Shown piece after piece: positions 46,737 to 54,456 of a stretch of DNA of 64,000 nucleotides. This stretch comes from Fen-330 sp050008465 (lineage in GTDB: Bacteria > Acidobacteriota > Terriglobia > Bryobacterales > Bryobacteraceae): the NCBI GenBank assembly GCA_050008465.1, contig JBEKMO010000004.1, forward strand, positions 39,644 to 103,643, written 5' to 3'. The position numbers were made by a program, and so were the translations under genes. Position 1 is the first letter of the stretch. Every line of letters begins with the position of its first letter. The notes under the pieces are model-generated. The model saw only the letters and a program-made list of their open reading frames with translations. It made no database searches and had not been told where the DNA came from.

Positions 46737-46916
46737 CTATCGGCCGTTCCGGGGCCTTACCATTAGGCCCCGGCCGCGGCCGTTTCCGGTGGTTCTGAGT
46801 TCCAGCGCCTGGTTTTGCCTCAATCCCAGTGCCCGGCGGATATTGGCGGGCAGCAGAATACGTCCTTCCGCATCCACGCGCGCTAGCGCTCTGATCGAAA
46901 GCTGAATGGGGCTCAC
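46737..46916 (-). CDS. AbrB/SpoVT-like small DNA-binding protein
   Basis: 59 residues from GTG 46916, which has AAGGAG at 8 bases. RVDAEGRILLPANIRRALGLRQNQALELR (about 12-40) is the swapped-hairpin AbrB domain seen in transition-state regulators and MazE-type antitoxins. A basic tail follows (GRGRGLMVRPRNGR). It lies 7 bases before gvpF/L, inside the gvp operon, so it could be a local regulator. No toxin gene is adjacent. A frame up to 46994 without a ribosome site adds 26 residues. Confidence 0.7.
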   Translation of the reverse strand: MSPIQLSIRALARVDAEGRILLPANIRRALGLRQNQALELRTTGNGRGRGLMVRPRNGR

Positions 46917-47023
46917 TTGGCGGTCTCCTTTCCAGCCGCCCGTAGTGCCAGTCCGGTCCGGCTCGGGCGGCGCAGCCGAAGCCGCCTGCGCCACGCGAGG
47001 AATCCACGGCTTGGGTACGGGCG

Positions 47024-47344
47024 TCAGTACCTCACGGTCACTTCCTTGAATCCTGGCGGAAGGCCCGCGGCCAGCTCCGCCGGGATTTCTTCGCCGCCGG
47101 TGCGGCAGCTATCGGGCGCGGGAGCCAGCCTCGCCAGTACGGTGAGTCTCCTCGCGATTCCAGCGATCTCCTTCAAGCGTTTCTCGATCTTCTGGATTCG
47201 TCGCTCCCAACTGCCCCGTTCCTGTTCGAGCCGTTGCTTCTCCTGGGCGATCTGCGCCAGAGCCATCACCGCTCCGTGCGGGGTCTTGGCCTGAAAGCGG
47301 CTCGCTTGATTGCGCAATGTGCGGATATGTTCCAGCCGTTTCAC
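47024..47344 (-). CDS. Small coiled-coil protein in the gas vesicle operon, unknown
   Basis: 106 residues from GTG 47344 with GGGAG upstream. Residues 3-65 form a coiled coil (HIRTLRNQASRFQAKTPHGAVMALAQIAQEKQRLEQERGSWERRIQKIEKRLKEIAGIARR). The C-terminus is short and not helical, with a proline-rich LAPAPDSC and ending GFKEVTVRY. I do not recognise a named family. It sits 17 bases after gvpN on the same message and could be a minor vesicle or regulatory protein. Confidence 0.65.
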   Translation of the reverse strand: MKRLEHIRTLRNQASRFQAKTPHGAVMALAQIAQEKQRLEQERGSWERRIQKIEKRLKEIAGIARRLTVLARLAPAPDSCRTGGEEIPAELAAGLPPGFKEVTVRY

Positions 47345-47361
47345 GGATTGCTCCCTCGCGC

Positions 47362-48267
47362 TCAGGCGATTCTCCGGATGAGATCCGCGACCTCTTCGGA
47401 TGCCACCGAGGCGCCGTCCTTTCGAATCTTGAGCATGTCGCTTCCCAGCACGTCCAGGCAGGTCTCCACAAAGACCGGGTCGTCGGCCCGGATTTTTCCG
47501 CCCCGAAGCTGAACCACCCGGCCCAGCATGATGCAGGCCCGGATGGTGGGCCGGTAGTTGGAAACGCCCAGTTTGCGGAACTCGCGAATCAGGTCCACGA
47601 CGATTTCGGCGCTCCGGTGGTCCAGGCCGGCGCGAGCCCGGGAAATCGCGATCTCGGTCTTGCGGTCGTAGTGTCCGAGCTCAATGGTGATCATGCGGTC
47701 GAGCAGCGCGTTTTGCGTCTTGTGAACGCCCGCGTACTCCTCGGGATTGCTGGTGAAGATAGCCCGGAAGTCCGGGTGCACCCGCATGTAGGCGTCGCCG
47801 CACTGGCTTTCCGGCAGAGCCAGGATGCCCTCTTCCAGGATGGTGAGCAGCGCGTTGTTGGCTTCGGGCCGGGAGCGCGAGAATTCGTCGTAAACCAGCG
47901 TGTACCCGTGCTTGCAGGCGGTGGTCAGACGATTGTCGACCCATTGCGAGCGGTGGCTCTCCTCGGTCTTGAGGACCGAATGAATGTAATTGTCCACCAC
48001 CTTGGTGGACAGCAGCCCTTTCTCGGCGCCCACCAGATCCGAGGTCCCGAATTCCTCGTTGCCGAAAATCAGCATGACCGGCCGCTTCCGCTGGCTCGCT
48101 ACGTGCAAGGCCAGCGTGGTCTTCCCGGTTCCGGCCGACCCGCTGAAGTGGCACGCATACCCGGCATCCAGGTAGGCTTTCGCGCGCCTGCAGATCCCTT
48201 CGATCGAAGGGGTCATAATGAAATCGTCCCGTGGCTCCAGACGCAGGACGGTCTGTGGTTGTTCCAT
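47362..48267 (-). CDS. gvpN: Gas vesicle protein GvpN, MoxR-like AAA+ ATPase
   Basis: 301 residues from ATG 48267. Walker A GSAGTGKTTLA (about 44-54), Walker B LVYDEFSRSRPEANNALLTILEEGIL, and sensor 1 FRAIFTSNPEEYAGVHKTQNALLDRMITIEL. The N-terminal RLEPRDDFIMTPSIEGICRRAKAYLDAGYACHFSG is typical of GvpN. GvpN promotes vesicle width or growth and works with GvpO/GvpK-type proteins. A longer frame reaching 48768 overlaps the upstream gene and is not used. Confidence 0.94.
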   Translation of the reverse strand: MEQPQTVLRLEPRDDFIMTPSIEGICRRAKAYLDAGYACHFSGSAGTGKTTLALHVASQRKRPVMLIFGNEEFGTSDLVGAEKGLLSTKVVDNYIHSVLKTEESHRSQWVDNRLTTACKHGYTLVYDEFSRSRPEANNALLTILEEGILALPESQCGDAYMRVHPDFRAIFTSNPEEYAGVHKTQNALLDRMITIELGHYDRKTEIAISRARAGLDHRSAEIVVDLIREFRKLGVSNYRPTIRACIMLGRVVQLRGGKIRADDPVFVETCLDVLGSDMLKIRKDGASVASEEVADLIRRIA

Positions 48268-48287
48268 TGCGCTCCCCCCCGCTGCGC

Positions 48288-49040
48288 TCAGTCTTCGACG
48301 GGATAGTAGAGAGAATCGATCTTCTCGATCGCCCCTTCCACTAACAGGCTCTTGGTGACGCCGACCAGGGTGCGCCAATCCACCCCCAGTTCGTTGCCGA
48401 TATCCATCAGCCGGATCCCGTCCTCGTGCCCACGCACGATTCCCAGCACTCGTTCGCGCTTGCCCGGCTTCGATGGTTGCGCCGGTTCTTTCGCCGCTGC
48501 CGCTGCCGGCGGCGCGGGCGCCACGCTGGCCTGGCGGACTGGCTTGCCGCCCCGCGCGGCCGGAGCGTTGTGCCAGAGATGGGTGGCAGCCTGGACGTCC
48601 GCGGCAATCCCGTTCATCATGGCCTGGACGTCGTCCTTCAGCGCCCCAACGGCGGCCCGGATGCCCGCGACCTCCTCTTGCACGGATTGCCTGAGTTGGC
48701 CGGACATCCTGCTTCGTTCCTGCCGCAGGCCGGTCAAGTGGCCGCTCATCCGGGAGCGATTCTCGCAAATCGCGGACCTGCGTCCGGCCGCCACCCGCCC
48801 GAGACCTCTCTTCGCCTCCCGCGCCGCATTCACGCGATCCCTACCCTGCTGCGCCAGTCTGGTTCCCAGCGCCTGGGCCTGTGTCACCAGCCCTCTTGCG
48901 CGCGCGTGCCGCTCCTCGCGATCCTCGGTCAGCGTCCGGTGAGCCGCATCGCGCACCTGTCTCACTCCGGCATGTCGCGCCGCTGCCGACGACCGGACCT
49001 TGTTCACCAACTCTTCCATGTCAGTCTGGATCTTCCCCAT
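48288..49040 (-). CDS. Coiled-coil protein with C-terminal winged-helix-like domain, in gvp operon
   Basis: 250 residues from ATG 49040 (GGAG upstream). The first 155 residues are basic and helical, with a repeated motif (NRSRMSGHLTGLRQE then RSRMSGQLRQSVQEE), then an alanine/proline linker (VAPAPPAAAAAKEPAQPSKPG). The final 55 residues (RERVLGIVRGHEDGIRLMDIGNELGVDWRTLVGVTKSLLVEGAIEKIDSLYYPVE) look like a winged helix. The repeats recall the helical repeats of GvpC, but no GvpC consensus is present, so this is not called GvpC. It is placed between gvpA and gvpN, where gvpC usually lies. Confidence 0.7.
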   Translation of the reverse strand: MGKIQTDMEELVNKVRSSAAARHAGVRQVRDAAHRTLTEDREERHARARGLVTQAQALGTRLAQQGRDRVNAAREAKRGLGRVAAGRRSAICENRSRMSGHLTGLRQERSRMSGQLRQSVQEEVAGIRAAVGALKDDVQAMMNGIAADVQAATHLWHNAPAARGGKPVRQASVAPAPPAAAAAKEPAQPSKPGKRERVLGIVRGHEDGIRLMDIGNELGVDWRTLVGVTKSLLVEGAIEKIDSLYYPVED

Positions 49041-49117
49041 ACCACTTCTCCTTTCCTCCTCCACTGGTCACTCTCCGCACCCAGACTGAGATCCTGCCCC
49101 CGCTACGGGCTTTACTC

Positions 49118-49133
49118 TGCAACCCGGGCGCCC
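49118..49133 (-). promoter_or_regulatory. Candidate sigma-54 promoter upstream of the coiled-coil/gvpN operon
   Basis: Minus strand: GGGCGC at 49133-49128, five bases, TTGCA at 49122-49118. GG and GC are 10 bases apart as required (-24/-12). Two of eleven consensus positions differ. The predicted start is near 49107, about 67 bases before ATG 49040. It lies in the 160-base gap after gvpA. Confidence 0.45.
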
Positions 49134-49153
49134 GCTGTGAACTCTTCGGGCAA

Positions 49154-49189
49154 GGCAGGCCGGTACTTCTCTCCGATTCCCGGCCTGCC
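49154..49189 (-). terminator. 10-bp hairpin 12 bases after gvpA
   Basis: GGCAGGCCGG (49154-49163) pairs perfectly with CCGGCCTGCC (49180-49189) across a 16-base loop, on the message just beyond the gvpA stop. No U-run follows. This can act as an attenuator or as a 3' stabiliser that raises gvpA output above the downstream genes, a common need because GvpA is the main shell protein. Confidence 0.55.
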
Positions 49190-49200
49190 CTCTTCCAGAT

Positions 49201-49419
49201 TTAGGCCGGAACTGCTGCCGTGGCCGTCAAACCAACCGCTTCGGCGTACTTCAGCCAAGTATCGACTGAAGCAATGACCACGCGCGCTTCAATGGACAGC
49301 AATTCGATGCCCACGAGCGAGACGCGTACAAAGGCGTCGATCACGACACCTCGATCCAAAATGCGATCGATAACTTCAGCCAGGCTCGAAGAATCCGTTG
49401 ACTTCTGGACTGTTGCCAT
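49201..49419 (-). CDS. gvpA: Gas vesicle major structural protein GvpA
   Basis: 72 residues from ATG 49419, preceded by a near-perfect AAGGAGGTG ribosome site. The core SSLAEVIDRILDRGVVIDAFVRVSLVGIELLSIEARVVIASVDTWLKYAEAVGLT (about 10-64) is almost canonical. GvpA stacks into the ribs of the hollow gas vesicle wall. A sigma-54 promoter lies 32-47 bases upstream of the start, and a hairpin follows. A longer frame to 49671 is noise. Confidence 0.96.
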   Translation of the reverse strand: MATVQKSTDSSSLAEVIDRILDRGVVIDAFVRVSLVGIELLSIEARVVIASVDTWLKYAEAVGLTATAAVPA

Positions 49420-49450
49420 CGTGCACCTCCTTTCTCCAGTGCTCCTACTA

Positions 49451-49466
49451 TGCACGCGAAGAGCCA
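49451..49466 (-). promoter_or_regulatory. Sigma-54 (-24/-12) promoter of gvpA
   Basis: Minus strand: TGGCTC at 49466-49461, five bases, GTGCA at 49455-49451. It fits the consensus TGGCAC-N5-TTGCA at nine of eleven positions, with GG and GC spaced correctly. Transcription would start near 49440, about 20 bases before the gvpA ATG. The gene just upstream encodes a sigma-54 activator of the NtrC family. Confidence 0.75.
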
Positions 49467-49606
49467 TAGATGGCGAGCCGAAGCACGCTGGATTTACAGG
49501 ACTTAGCGCGGCGCGGAACCTCACGTCTCTCCTCTGAATCGGGCGGCGGCTCCCACCGCCGGGAAGTGCCTCCCAACGAGGCTCCATGCACTTATTCCAC
49601 TCACTT

Positions 49607-49616
49607 ACAACGTTGT
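49607..49616. promoter_or_regulatory. Palindrome upstream of gvpA, possible activator site
   Basis: ACAACGTTGT is a perfect 10-base palindrome, extended to TTACAACGTTGTGTAA with one flaw. It is about 150 bases upstream of the sigma-54 promoter, the usual range for NtrC-family enhancer sites. No second copy was found, so this is tentative. Confidence 0.35.
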
Positions 49617-49674
49617 GTAACTTGCATAAGTACTGGGAGTGTTTGACTAAGGTGAATACCCTGGCGTGCACTAA

Positions 49675-51078
49675 TCAGTCGCTGGTTTCCGGAATAAGGT
49701 GATCGCTCGACTCCCGCTCTATCTCGCGGAGGCGCGATCGCAGGGTCTTCGGATCTACACCCAGAATGCGCGCGAGTTCCTGCCGGTTTGCCTGGGTCCG
49801 CTTCTGCAACTCCAGGATGGCTTTCTTCTCCGCTTCTCTTCCGGCGCGCTCTCTAATGCTGCGCAGACTGACCTGGAAAGACTCCACGGGCGCCTCGCCG
49901 GCAGAGGCCTGCGCGGCGGCTGGCGCGCTCCGGCGCTCCCGCAAGCATGCGGGAAGGTGCTCGGGCAAGATCCGGTACCCGCCCAGAGCCGCGGCAGCGG
50001 CCACAACCTGTTGGAGTTCGCGGACGTTTCCGGGCCATGAGTAGGAGTGAAACAGGTCCAGGCATTCCAGGCAGATTTCCAGTTCCGGACATCCGTGGCG
50101 GCGGCGGTATTGGTCCAGGAAATGCCGGGTCAGAAGCTCCAGGTCGCCCTCCCGGTCGCGGAGCGGGGGCAGCTCGATCGTCAATCCGTTCAGGCGGTGG
50201 TAGAGGTCCCGGCGGACCATCCCCGTCTCGACGGCATGCCGCAAGGGGACGTTGGTGGCGCTGATGAAGCGCACTTCCAGCCGCTTGATGCGGGAATCTC
50301 GCGCACCTAACGGCACGAAGCTCTGCTGTTCCACCAGGCGCAGGAGTTTGGACTGACAGCTCAACGCCAGGACTCCGATCTCATCCAGGAACAGCGTTCC
50401 TCCATCGGCCCAGGAGACTTTCCCCGGCTTTTTCTTGACCGCTCCGGTGAAGGCCCCTTCTTCATACCCAAACAGCTCGCTTTCGGCCAACTGTTCGGGC
50501 AGGGTGCCGCAATCGATCGCCACGAAGGGCCCTCGCGCACGTTTCGAGCTCTCGTGCAGGGCCTGCGCGAAGAGCTCTTTGCCGGTCCCGGTCTCGCCTT
50601 GGAGCAGGATGGGAATGTCGGTCGGACCAATCTGCTCCACCTGTTTCCACACACGCCGCATGGCGCGGCTTTCGCCGATGATCCTTTCGCGGATGGGCAC
50701 CTTCCCGGACGCTCTCACCGCGAGGATTTCGTCGATCTCGCCCAGCAGTCTGCGCTTGTCGAACGGCTTCTCCAGGTAGTCGGCGGCGCCCGACTGAATC
50801 GCCTGAACGGCAGTGCGGATCTGGCCATAGGCGGACATCATGATGACCACCGCGTCGTGGCTCTTTCGTTTCAAGGTGCGGAGAACCGCCAGGCCGCTCA
50901 TTTGCGGCAGCATCAGGTCCAGCAGCACCAGATCCGGCTGGAGTCGTTCGTACTCCGTCAGACCTTCCTCTCCGCTCAGGGCCGAATGCACGGAGAACGC
51001 CGGGCTGAGCGCCGAAACCAGGGTCCGCTGGATTTCCGGATCGTCGTCGATAATCAGAACGCTGGCCGTCTGGTCCAT
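49675..51078 (-). CDS. NtrC-family sigma-54-dependent response regulator
   Basis: 467 residues. The receiver domain (1-120) has IIDDDPEIQ, phospho-acceptor Asp in LVLLDLMLPQMSG and lysine in EKPF. The AAA+ domain (about 140-375) shows GETGTGKE (Walker A), GYEEGAFTGA (the sigma-54-contacting GAFTGA loop) and GGTLFLDEIG (Walker B). The C-terminal Fis-type helix-turn-helix is KKAILELQKRTQANRQELARILGVDPKTLRSRLREIE. It lies directly upstream of gvpA and its sigma-54 promoter, and 25 bases after the partner kinase, so gvp expression is its likely target. Confidence 0.93.
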   Translation of the reverse strand: MDQTASVLIIDDDPEIQRTLVSALSPAFSVHSALSGEEGLTEYERLQPDLVLLDLMLPQMSGLAVLRTLKRKSHDAVVIMMSAYGQIRTAVQAIQSGAADYLEKPFDKRRLLGEIDEILAVRASGKVPIRERIIGESRAMRRVWKQVEQIGPTDIPILLQGETGTGKELFAQALHESSKRARGPFVAIDCGTLPEQLAESELFGYEEGAFTGAVKKKPGKVSWADGGTLFLDEIGVLALSCQSKLLRLVEQQSFVPLGARDSRIKRLEVRFISATNVPLRHAVETGMVRRDLYHRLNGLTIELPPLRDREGDLELLTRHFLDQYRRRHGCPELEICLECLDLFHSYSWPGNVRELQQVVAAAAALGGYRILPEHLPACLRERRSAPAAAQASAGEAPVESFQVSLRSIRERAGREAEKKAILELQKRTQANRQELARILGVDPKTLRSRLREIERESSDHLIPETSD

Positions 51079-51103
51079 GGGGCGGGCGCCCCGGCTGAGT
51101 CCC

Positions 51104-52273
51104 CTATTCTGCCGAGGGATCCTCCTGTTGAACGGGAAACAACAAGGTAACGGTCGTGCCGCGCCCTTTCCGGCTGGCGAGGTGGATCTCCCCCCCGTGT
51201 TCCTCGACCACCTGACGGCAGAAGGGAAGTCCTAGCCCCGTGCTCCGGGGCTTGGTCGAATACAGCGGCCGAAAGACCTTGCGCAACTCGGCCTCCTCAA
51301 TCCCCGCGCCGGTGTCCTCGATCTCAATGACCACCACGTCGCCTCCGCAAGGCGCCGAATGGCCCATTCGGGTTCTGACGCTGAGCTTTCCGCCGTGTGG
51401 CATGGCCTCAAGGGCGTTTTTCAGGATATTCAGCAGCGCCTGTTTTACCGTCCGGACGTCCACGTGGCAGGGCGTGAGCGTGGGCGCCAACGAGACCGCG
51501 ACCTCGACCCCTTGCTCCTCGGCCTCCCTGCCGATGAAGGCCAGCTTCTGAAGGAGCAGGTCGTGAACGTCCGTCGCCTGGTAGTGAGGCCGATGCTGCA
51601 CCGTGAAGTCCAACAGGCTGCGGAGCAAGTGCCGCATCTCGTCCACGTGGTCCAGGGTGACCTCGATCGCGCCGGTTAGCGCGGGGTCCCCGCTTTCTTT
51701 CAGCTTCTCCCACACGTACTGGAGGTTGGAACTCACGCTGCTCAGCGGGTTCGCCAGCTCGTGGGCGATCCCGGAGGCGAGCTGCCCCATGGCAACCAGT
51801 TGTTCCGCCTGCACAAGCTGTTCTTCGGTCCTCGCCTTTTCGGTGACATCGTCGAGCAACAGCAGGCGAAAAGCGCCGTATGGCCCGCACGACGGCGGGC
51901 TGGCGAGCGGTGCGGCCCCGGGGGAGCCCTCGCCAGGCAACCGCACGACGGTGATCTTGAGAATTCTCGCCAGATGGATCTCCTGTTCGGGCAACGGGTG
52001 AATCTCGATCACCTTCACCGTCTCCTGTCCGAAATCGAGAATCATCTTGGCCACGCTCTGGTGAGGGACCAGGTCCGTGATCGGCAGCCCGACCAGCGCC
52101 GCGGGCGCGAGCTGAAACAGGTCGGAGGCCGCCCGGTTCGCCATGCCGACTCGCAGACGCCGGTCCAGCAGCAGGGCCGCTTGCGGGAGATACTCGAACA
52201 AATACCCGTCGACTGGAGTCGCGCCTTCTGGCCAGGCCCCCGCCTGCGTCTGGGAAACAGACAATTCCCTCAC
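51104..52273 (-). CDS. NtrB-like PAS sensor histidine kinase
   Basis: 389 residues. A PAS domain spans about 25-150. The H box is LASGIAHELANPLSSV (H near 190), followed by N (ALLNILKNALEAMPHG) and G boxes (DTGAGI, STGLGLPFCRQVVEEHGG). No transmembrane segment is seen, so it senses a cytoplasmic signal. It is 25 bases upstream of the NtrC-like gene and forms its two-component pair. Confidence 0.93.
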   Translation of the reverse strand: MRELSVSQTQAGAWPEGATPVDGYLFEYLPQAALLLDRRLRVGMANRAASDLFQLAPAALVGLPITDLVPHQSVAKMILDFGQETVKVIEIHPLPEQEIHLARILKITVVRLPGEGSPGAAPLASPPSCGPYGAFRLLLLDDVTEKARTEEQLVQAEQLVAMGQLASGIAHELANPLSSVSSNLQYVWEKLKESGDPALTGAIEVTLDHVDEMRHLLRSLLDFTVQHRPHYQATDVHDLLLQKLAFIGREAEEQGVEVAVSLAPTLTPCHVDVRTVKQALLNILKNALEAMPHGGKLSVRTRMGHSAPCGGDVVVIEIEDTGAGIEEAELRKVFRPLYSTKPRSTGLGLPFCRQVVEEHGGEIHLASRKGRGTTVTLLFPVQQEDPSAE

Positions 52274-52323
52274 CCCTTTCTCCCGCTGCCCCGCGCCGGC
52301 CCGCGCATTCCTGGGCCCCCGCC

Positions 52324-54456
52324 TCAGTTCGGCGCAACCCGGTGGCGCGCCATTTCGAAGTGCGCCACGCCGATCTGGAAAGCCGCCAGCGGCTGACCGC
52401 CTTCTTGCGCCAGGAACTCGCGAATTGCCGCCAGCCCGGCCTCACGGCAGAGGCTCTCAATATCCGCGCCGCTGAAGCCCTCGGTCTCTCGAGCCAGGGC
52501 CGCCAGGTCCACCTCGGCGGTGAGCGGCTTGCCGCGGGTGTGTACCCGGAGGATCGCCAGCCGGTCGTTTTCGTCCGGCGGGCGCAGTTCCAGCAGCCGA
52601 TCGAATCGGCCTGCGCGCAGCAAGGCGGGGTCCAGAATGTCGATCCGATTGGTCGCCGCGAGAACGATAATCCCTTTGAGCTCCTCAATGCCATCCAGCT
52701 CGGTCAGCAATTGGCTGACCACCCGCTCGGAAACGTGCGAATCGCCGCCCCCGCCGCCGCGATGGGGGGCCAGCGCATCGATTTCGTCGAAGAAGATGAT
52801 GCACGGGGACGCCTGTCTGGCCTTCTTGAACACCTCCCGGACGCCTTTCTCGCTCTCGCCCACGTACTTGGACATCAGTTCCGGACCTTTGACGGAGATG
52901 AAGTTCAGGCCCGACTGCTTGGCCACGGCCTTGGCCAGTAGCGTCTTGCCGCTGCCGGGCGGGCCATGGAGCAGAATCCCTTTGGGCGGTTTCACGCGCG
53001 CGCGCTCGAACAGGGCGCCATGGTGGACGGACCACTCCACCACCTCGCGCAACTCTTCCTTGGCCTGCGTCTGCCCGCCGACGTCATCCCAGGTGACGTC
53101 CGGCACCTCCACGAAGACCTCCCGCACCGCCGACGGCTCCACCTCTTTCAAGGCGGAATAGAAATCGTCCATCGGAACTTCGAGATCCTGGAGCAGCTCA
53201 TAGGGGACCGCCGTCATCTGGAAATCCACGCGAGGGATGATCCGCCGCAGCGACACCATGGCCGCTTCCCGGCACAGAGCGGCAAGGTCGGCCCCGGTGA
53301 AGCCGTGCGTGATACTGGCCAGCGTCGGGAGGTCCACATCCCCGGCTAGCGGCATTCCGCGCGTGTGGATTCCCAGGATTTCGCGCCGGGCGACTACGTC
53401 CGGGATTCCGATGACGATCTCGCGGTCGAAGCGGCCGGGCCGCCGTAGCGCCGGGTCCAGCAGGTTGGGCAGGTTGGTGGCGCCGATCACGATGATCTGC
53501 CCGCGGCCTTCCAGCCCGTCCATCAGCGCCAAGAGCTGAGCCACCACCCGCTTCTCGACTTCGCCGACCACCTGCTCGCGCTTGGGGGCGATCGAATCCA
53601 ACTCGTCCAGGAAGATGATGCTGGGCGCCTCCTTCTTGGCCTGCTCGAAGAGCTGGCGCAGCTTGGCCTCGCTTTCCCCATAGAACTTGTGAATGACCTC
53701 CGGGCCGCTCACGGAGAGGAATGTCGCCTCGGTCTCGTTGGCGACGGCGCGCGCCAGCAGCGTCTTGCCGCATCCCGGAGGACCGTGCAGGAGCACCCCT
53801 TTGGGTGGGTCGATTCCCAGGCGCTCGAAGACCTCCGGATAGCGGAGCGGCAGTTCAATCATCTCCCGGACCCGCTGGATGGCCTTCCCGATGCCTCCGA
53901 TGTCCTCGTAGGAAATATGCCCGGAACTCGCTTTGCCTGAGTCCGCCGCCTCGATCCGAACCACAGTCTCCGACCGGATCAGCACGATCCCACGGGGCGC
54001 CGTGTCCACCACCCGGAACTCCTGGAACCGGGAACCGAACAGGGTGGCGCGCACGCGATCCCCTACCACTACGGGGAGATCGCTGAGCAGCTTGCCGACG
54101 TACTCGCGGTCCTTGGGCTGGCGCGGCGCCTGGGCGCCCTCGGCCGCGAGCGTGATGCGCTGCGCCGGCACTGCCTGGACCGGAGCGAGAGTGACGCGCT
54201 CTCCAATGGCCGCGCCGACGTTGCTGCGGGTCAGGCCGTCGATCTGCACGACCTGCTTTCCGCGAGCTTCCCGGAACGCGGGCATCAGCTTGGCGGCGGT
54301 CGTCTTCTTCCCCGTGATCTGGACGATGCTGCCAACCGCGGCTGAGAGACGGCTCATATCGGCCGGATCCAGCCGCGCCAACCCGTGGCCGACGTCTTGA
54401 GGCTGGGCTTCAGAAACTTTCAAGGTGATGCTCGCGGTTTCCGTGCTCGCGTCCAT
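52324..54456 (-). CDS. Cdc48/p97-type double AAA+ ATPase
   Basis: 710 residues. The N-domain is of the double-psi barrel/CDC48 type (SITLKVSEAQPQDVGHGLARLDPADMSRL..., about 8-190). AAA-1: GPPGCGKTLLARAVANETEATFLSVSGPEVIHKFYGESE, Walker B IIFLDELDSIAP, SRH ATNLPNLLDPALRRPGRFDREI. AAA-2: GPPGSGKTLLAKAVAKQSGLNFISVKGPELMSKYVGESE, Walker B IIFFDEIDALAP, SRH ATNRIDILDPALLRAGRFDRLLEL. Both modules look active. Eukaryotic and archaeal Cdc48 unfolds proteins; bacterial copies are less studied. It heads the gvp minus-strand block, 50 bases before the kinase gene. Confidence 0.92.
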   Translation of the reverse strand: MDASTETASITLKVSEAQPQDVGHGLARLDPADMSRLSAAVGSIVQITGKKTTAAKLMPAFREARGKQVVQIDGLTRSNVGAAIGERVTLAPVQAVPAQRITLAAEGAQAPRQPKDREYVGKLLSDLPVVVGDRVRATLFGSRFQEFRVVDTAPRGIVLIRSETVVRIEAADSGKASSGHISYEDIGGIGKAIQRVREMIELPLRYPEVFERLGIDPPKGVLLHGPPGCGKTLLARAVANETEATFLSVSGPEVIHKFYGESEAKLRQLFEQAKKEAPSIIFLDELDSIAPKREQVVGEVEKRVVAQLLALMDGLEGRGQIIVIGATNLPNLLDPALRRPGRFDREIVIGIPDVVARREILGIHTRGMPLAGDVDLPTLASITHGFTGADLAALCREAAMVSLRRIIPRVDFQMTAVPYELLQDLEVPMDDFYSALKEVEPSAVREVFVEVPDVTWDDVGGQTQAKEELREVVEWSVHHGALFERARVKPPKGILLHGPPGSGKTLLAKAVAKQSGLNFISVKGPELMSKYVGESEKGVREVFKKARQASPCIIFFDEIDALAPHRGGGGGDSHVSERVVSQLLTELDGIEELKGIIVLAATNRIDILDPALLRAGRFDRLLELRPPDENDRLAILRVHTRGKPLTAEVDLAALARETEGFSGADIESLCREAGLAAIREFLAQEGGQPLAAFQIGVAHFEMARHRVAPN

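Noticed and set aside
48288..49040. Calling this protein GvpC outright
   Set aside because: The repeats resemble GvpC in style and position, but the GvpC repeat consensus is absent and the C-terminus looks like a winged helix. It is left as unnamed.
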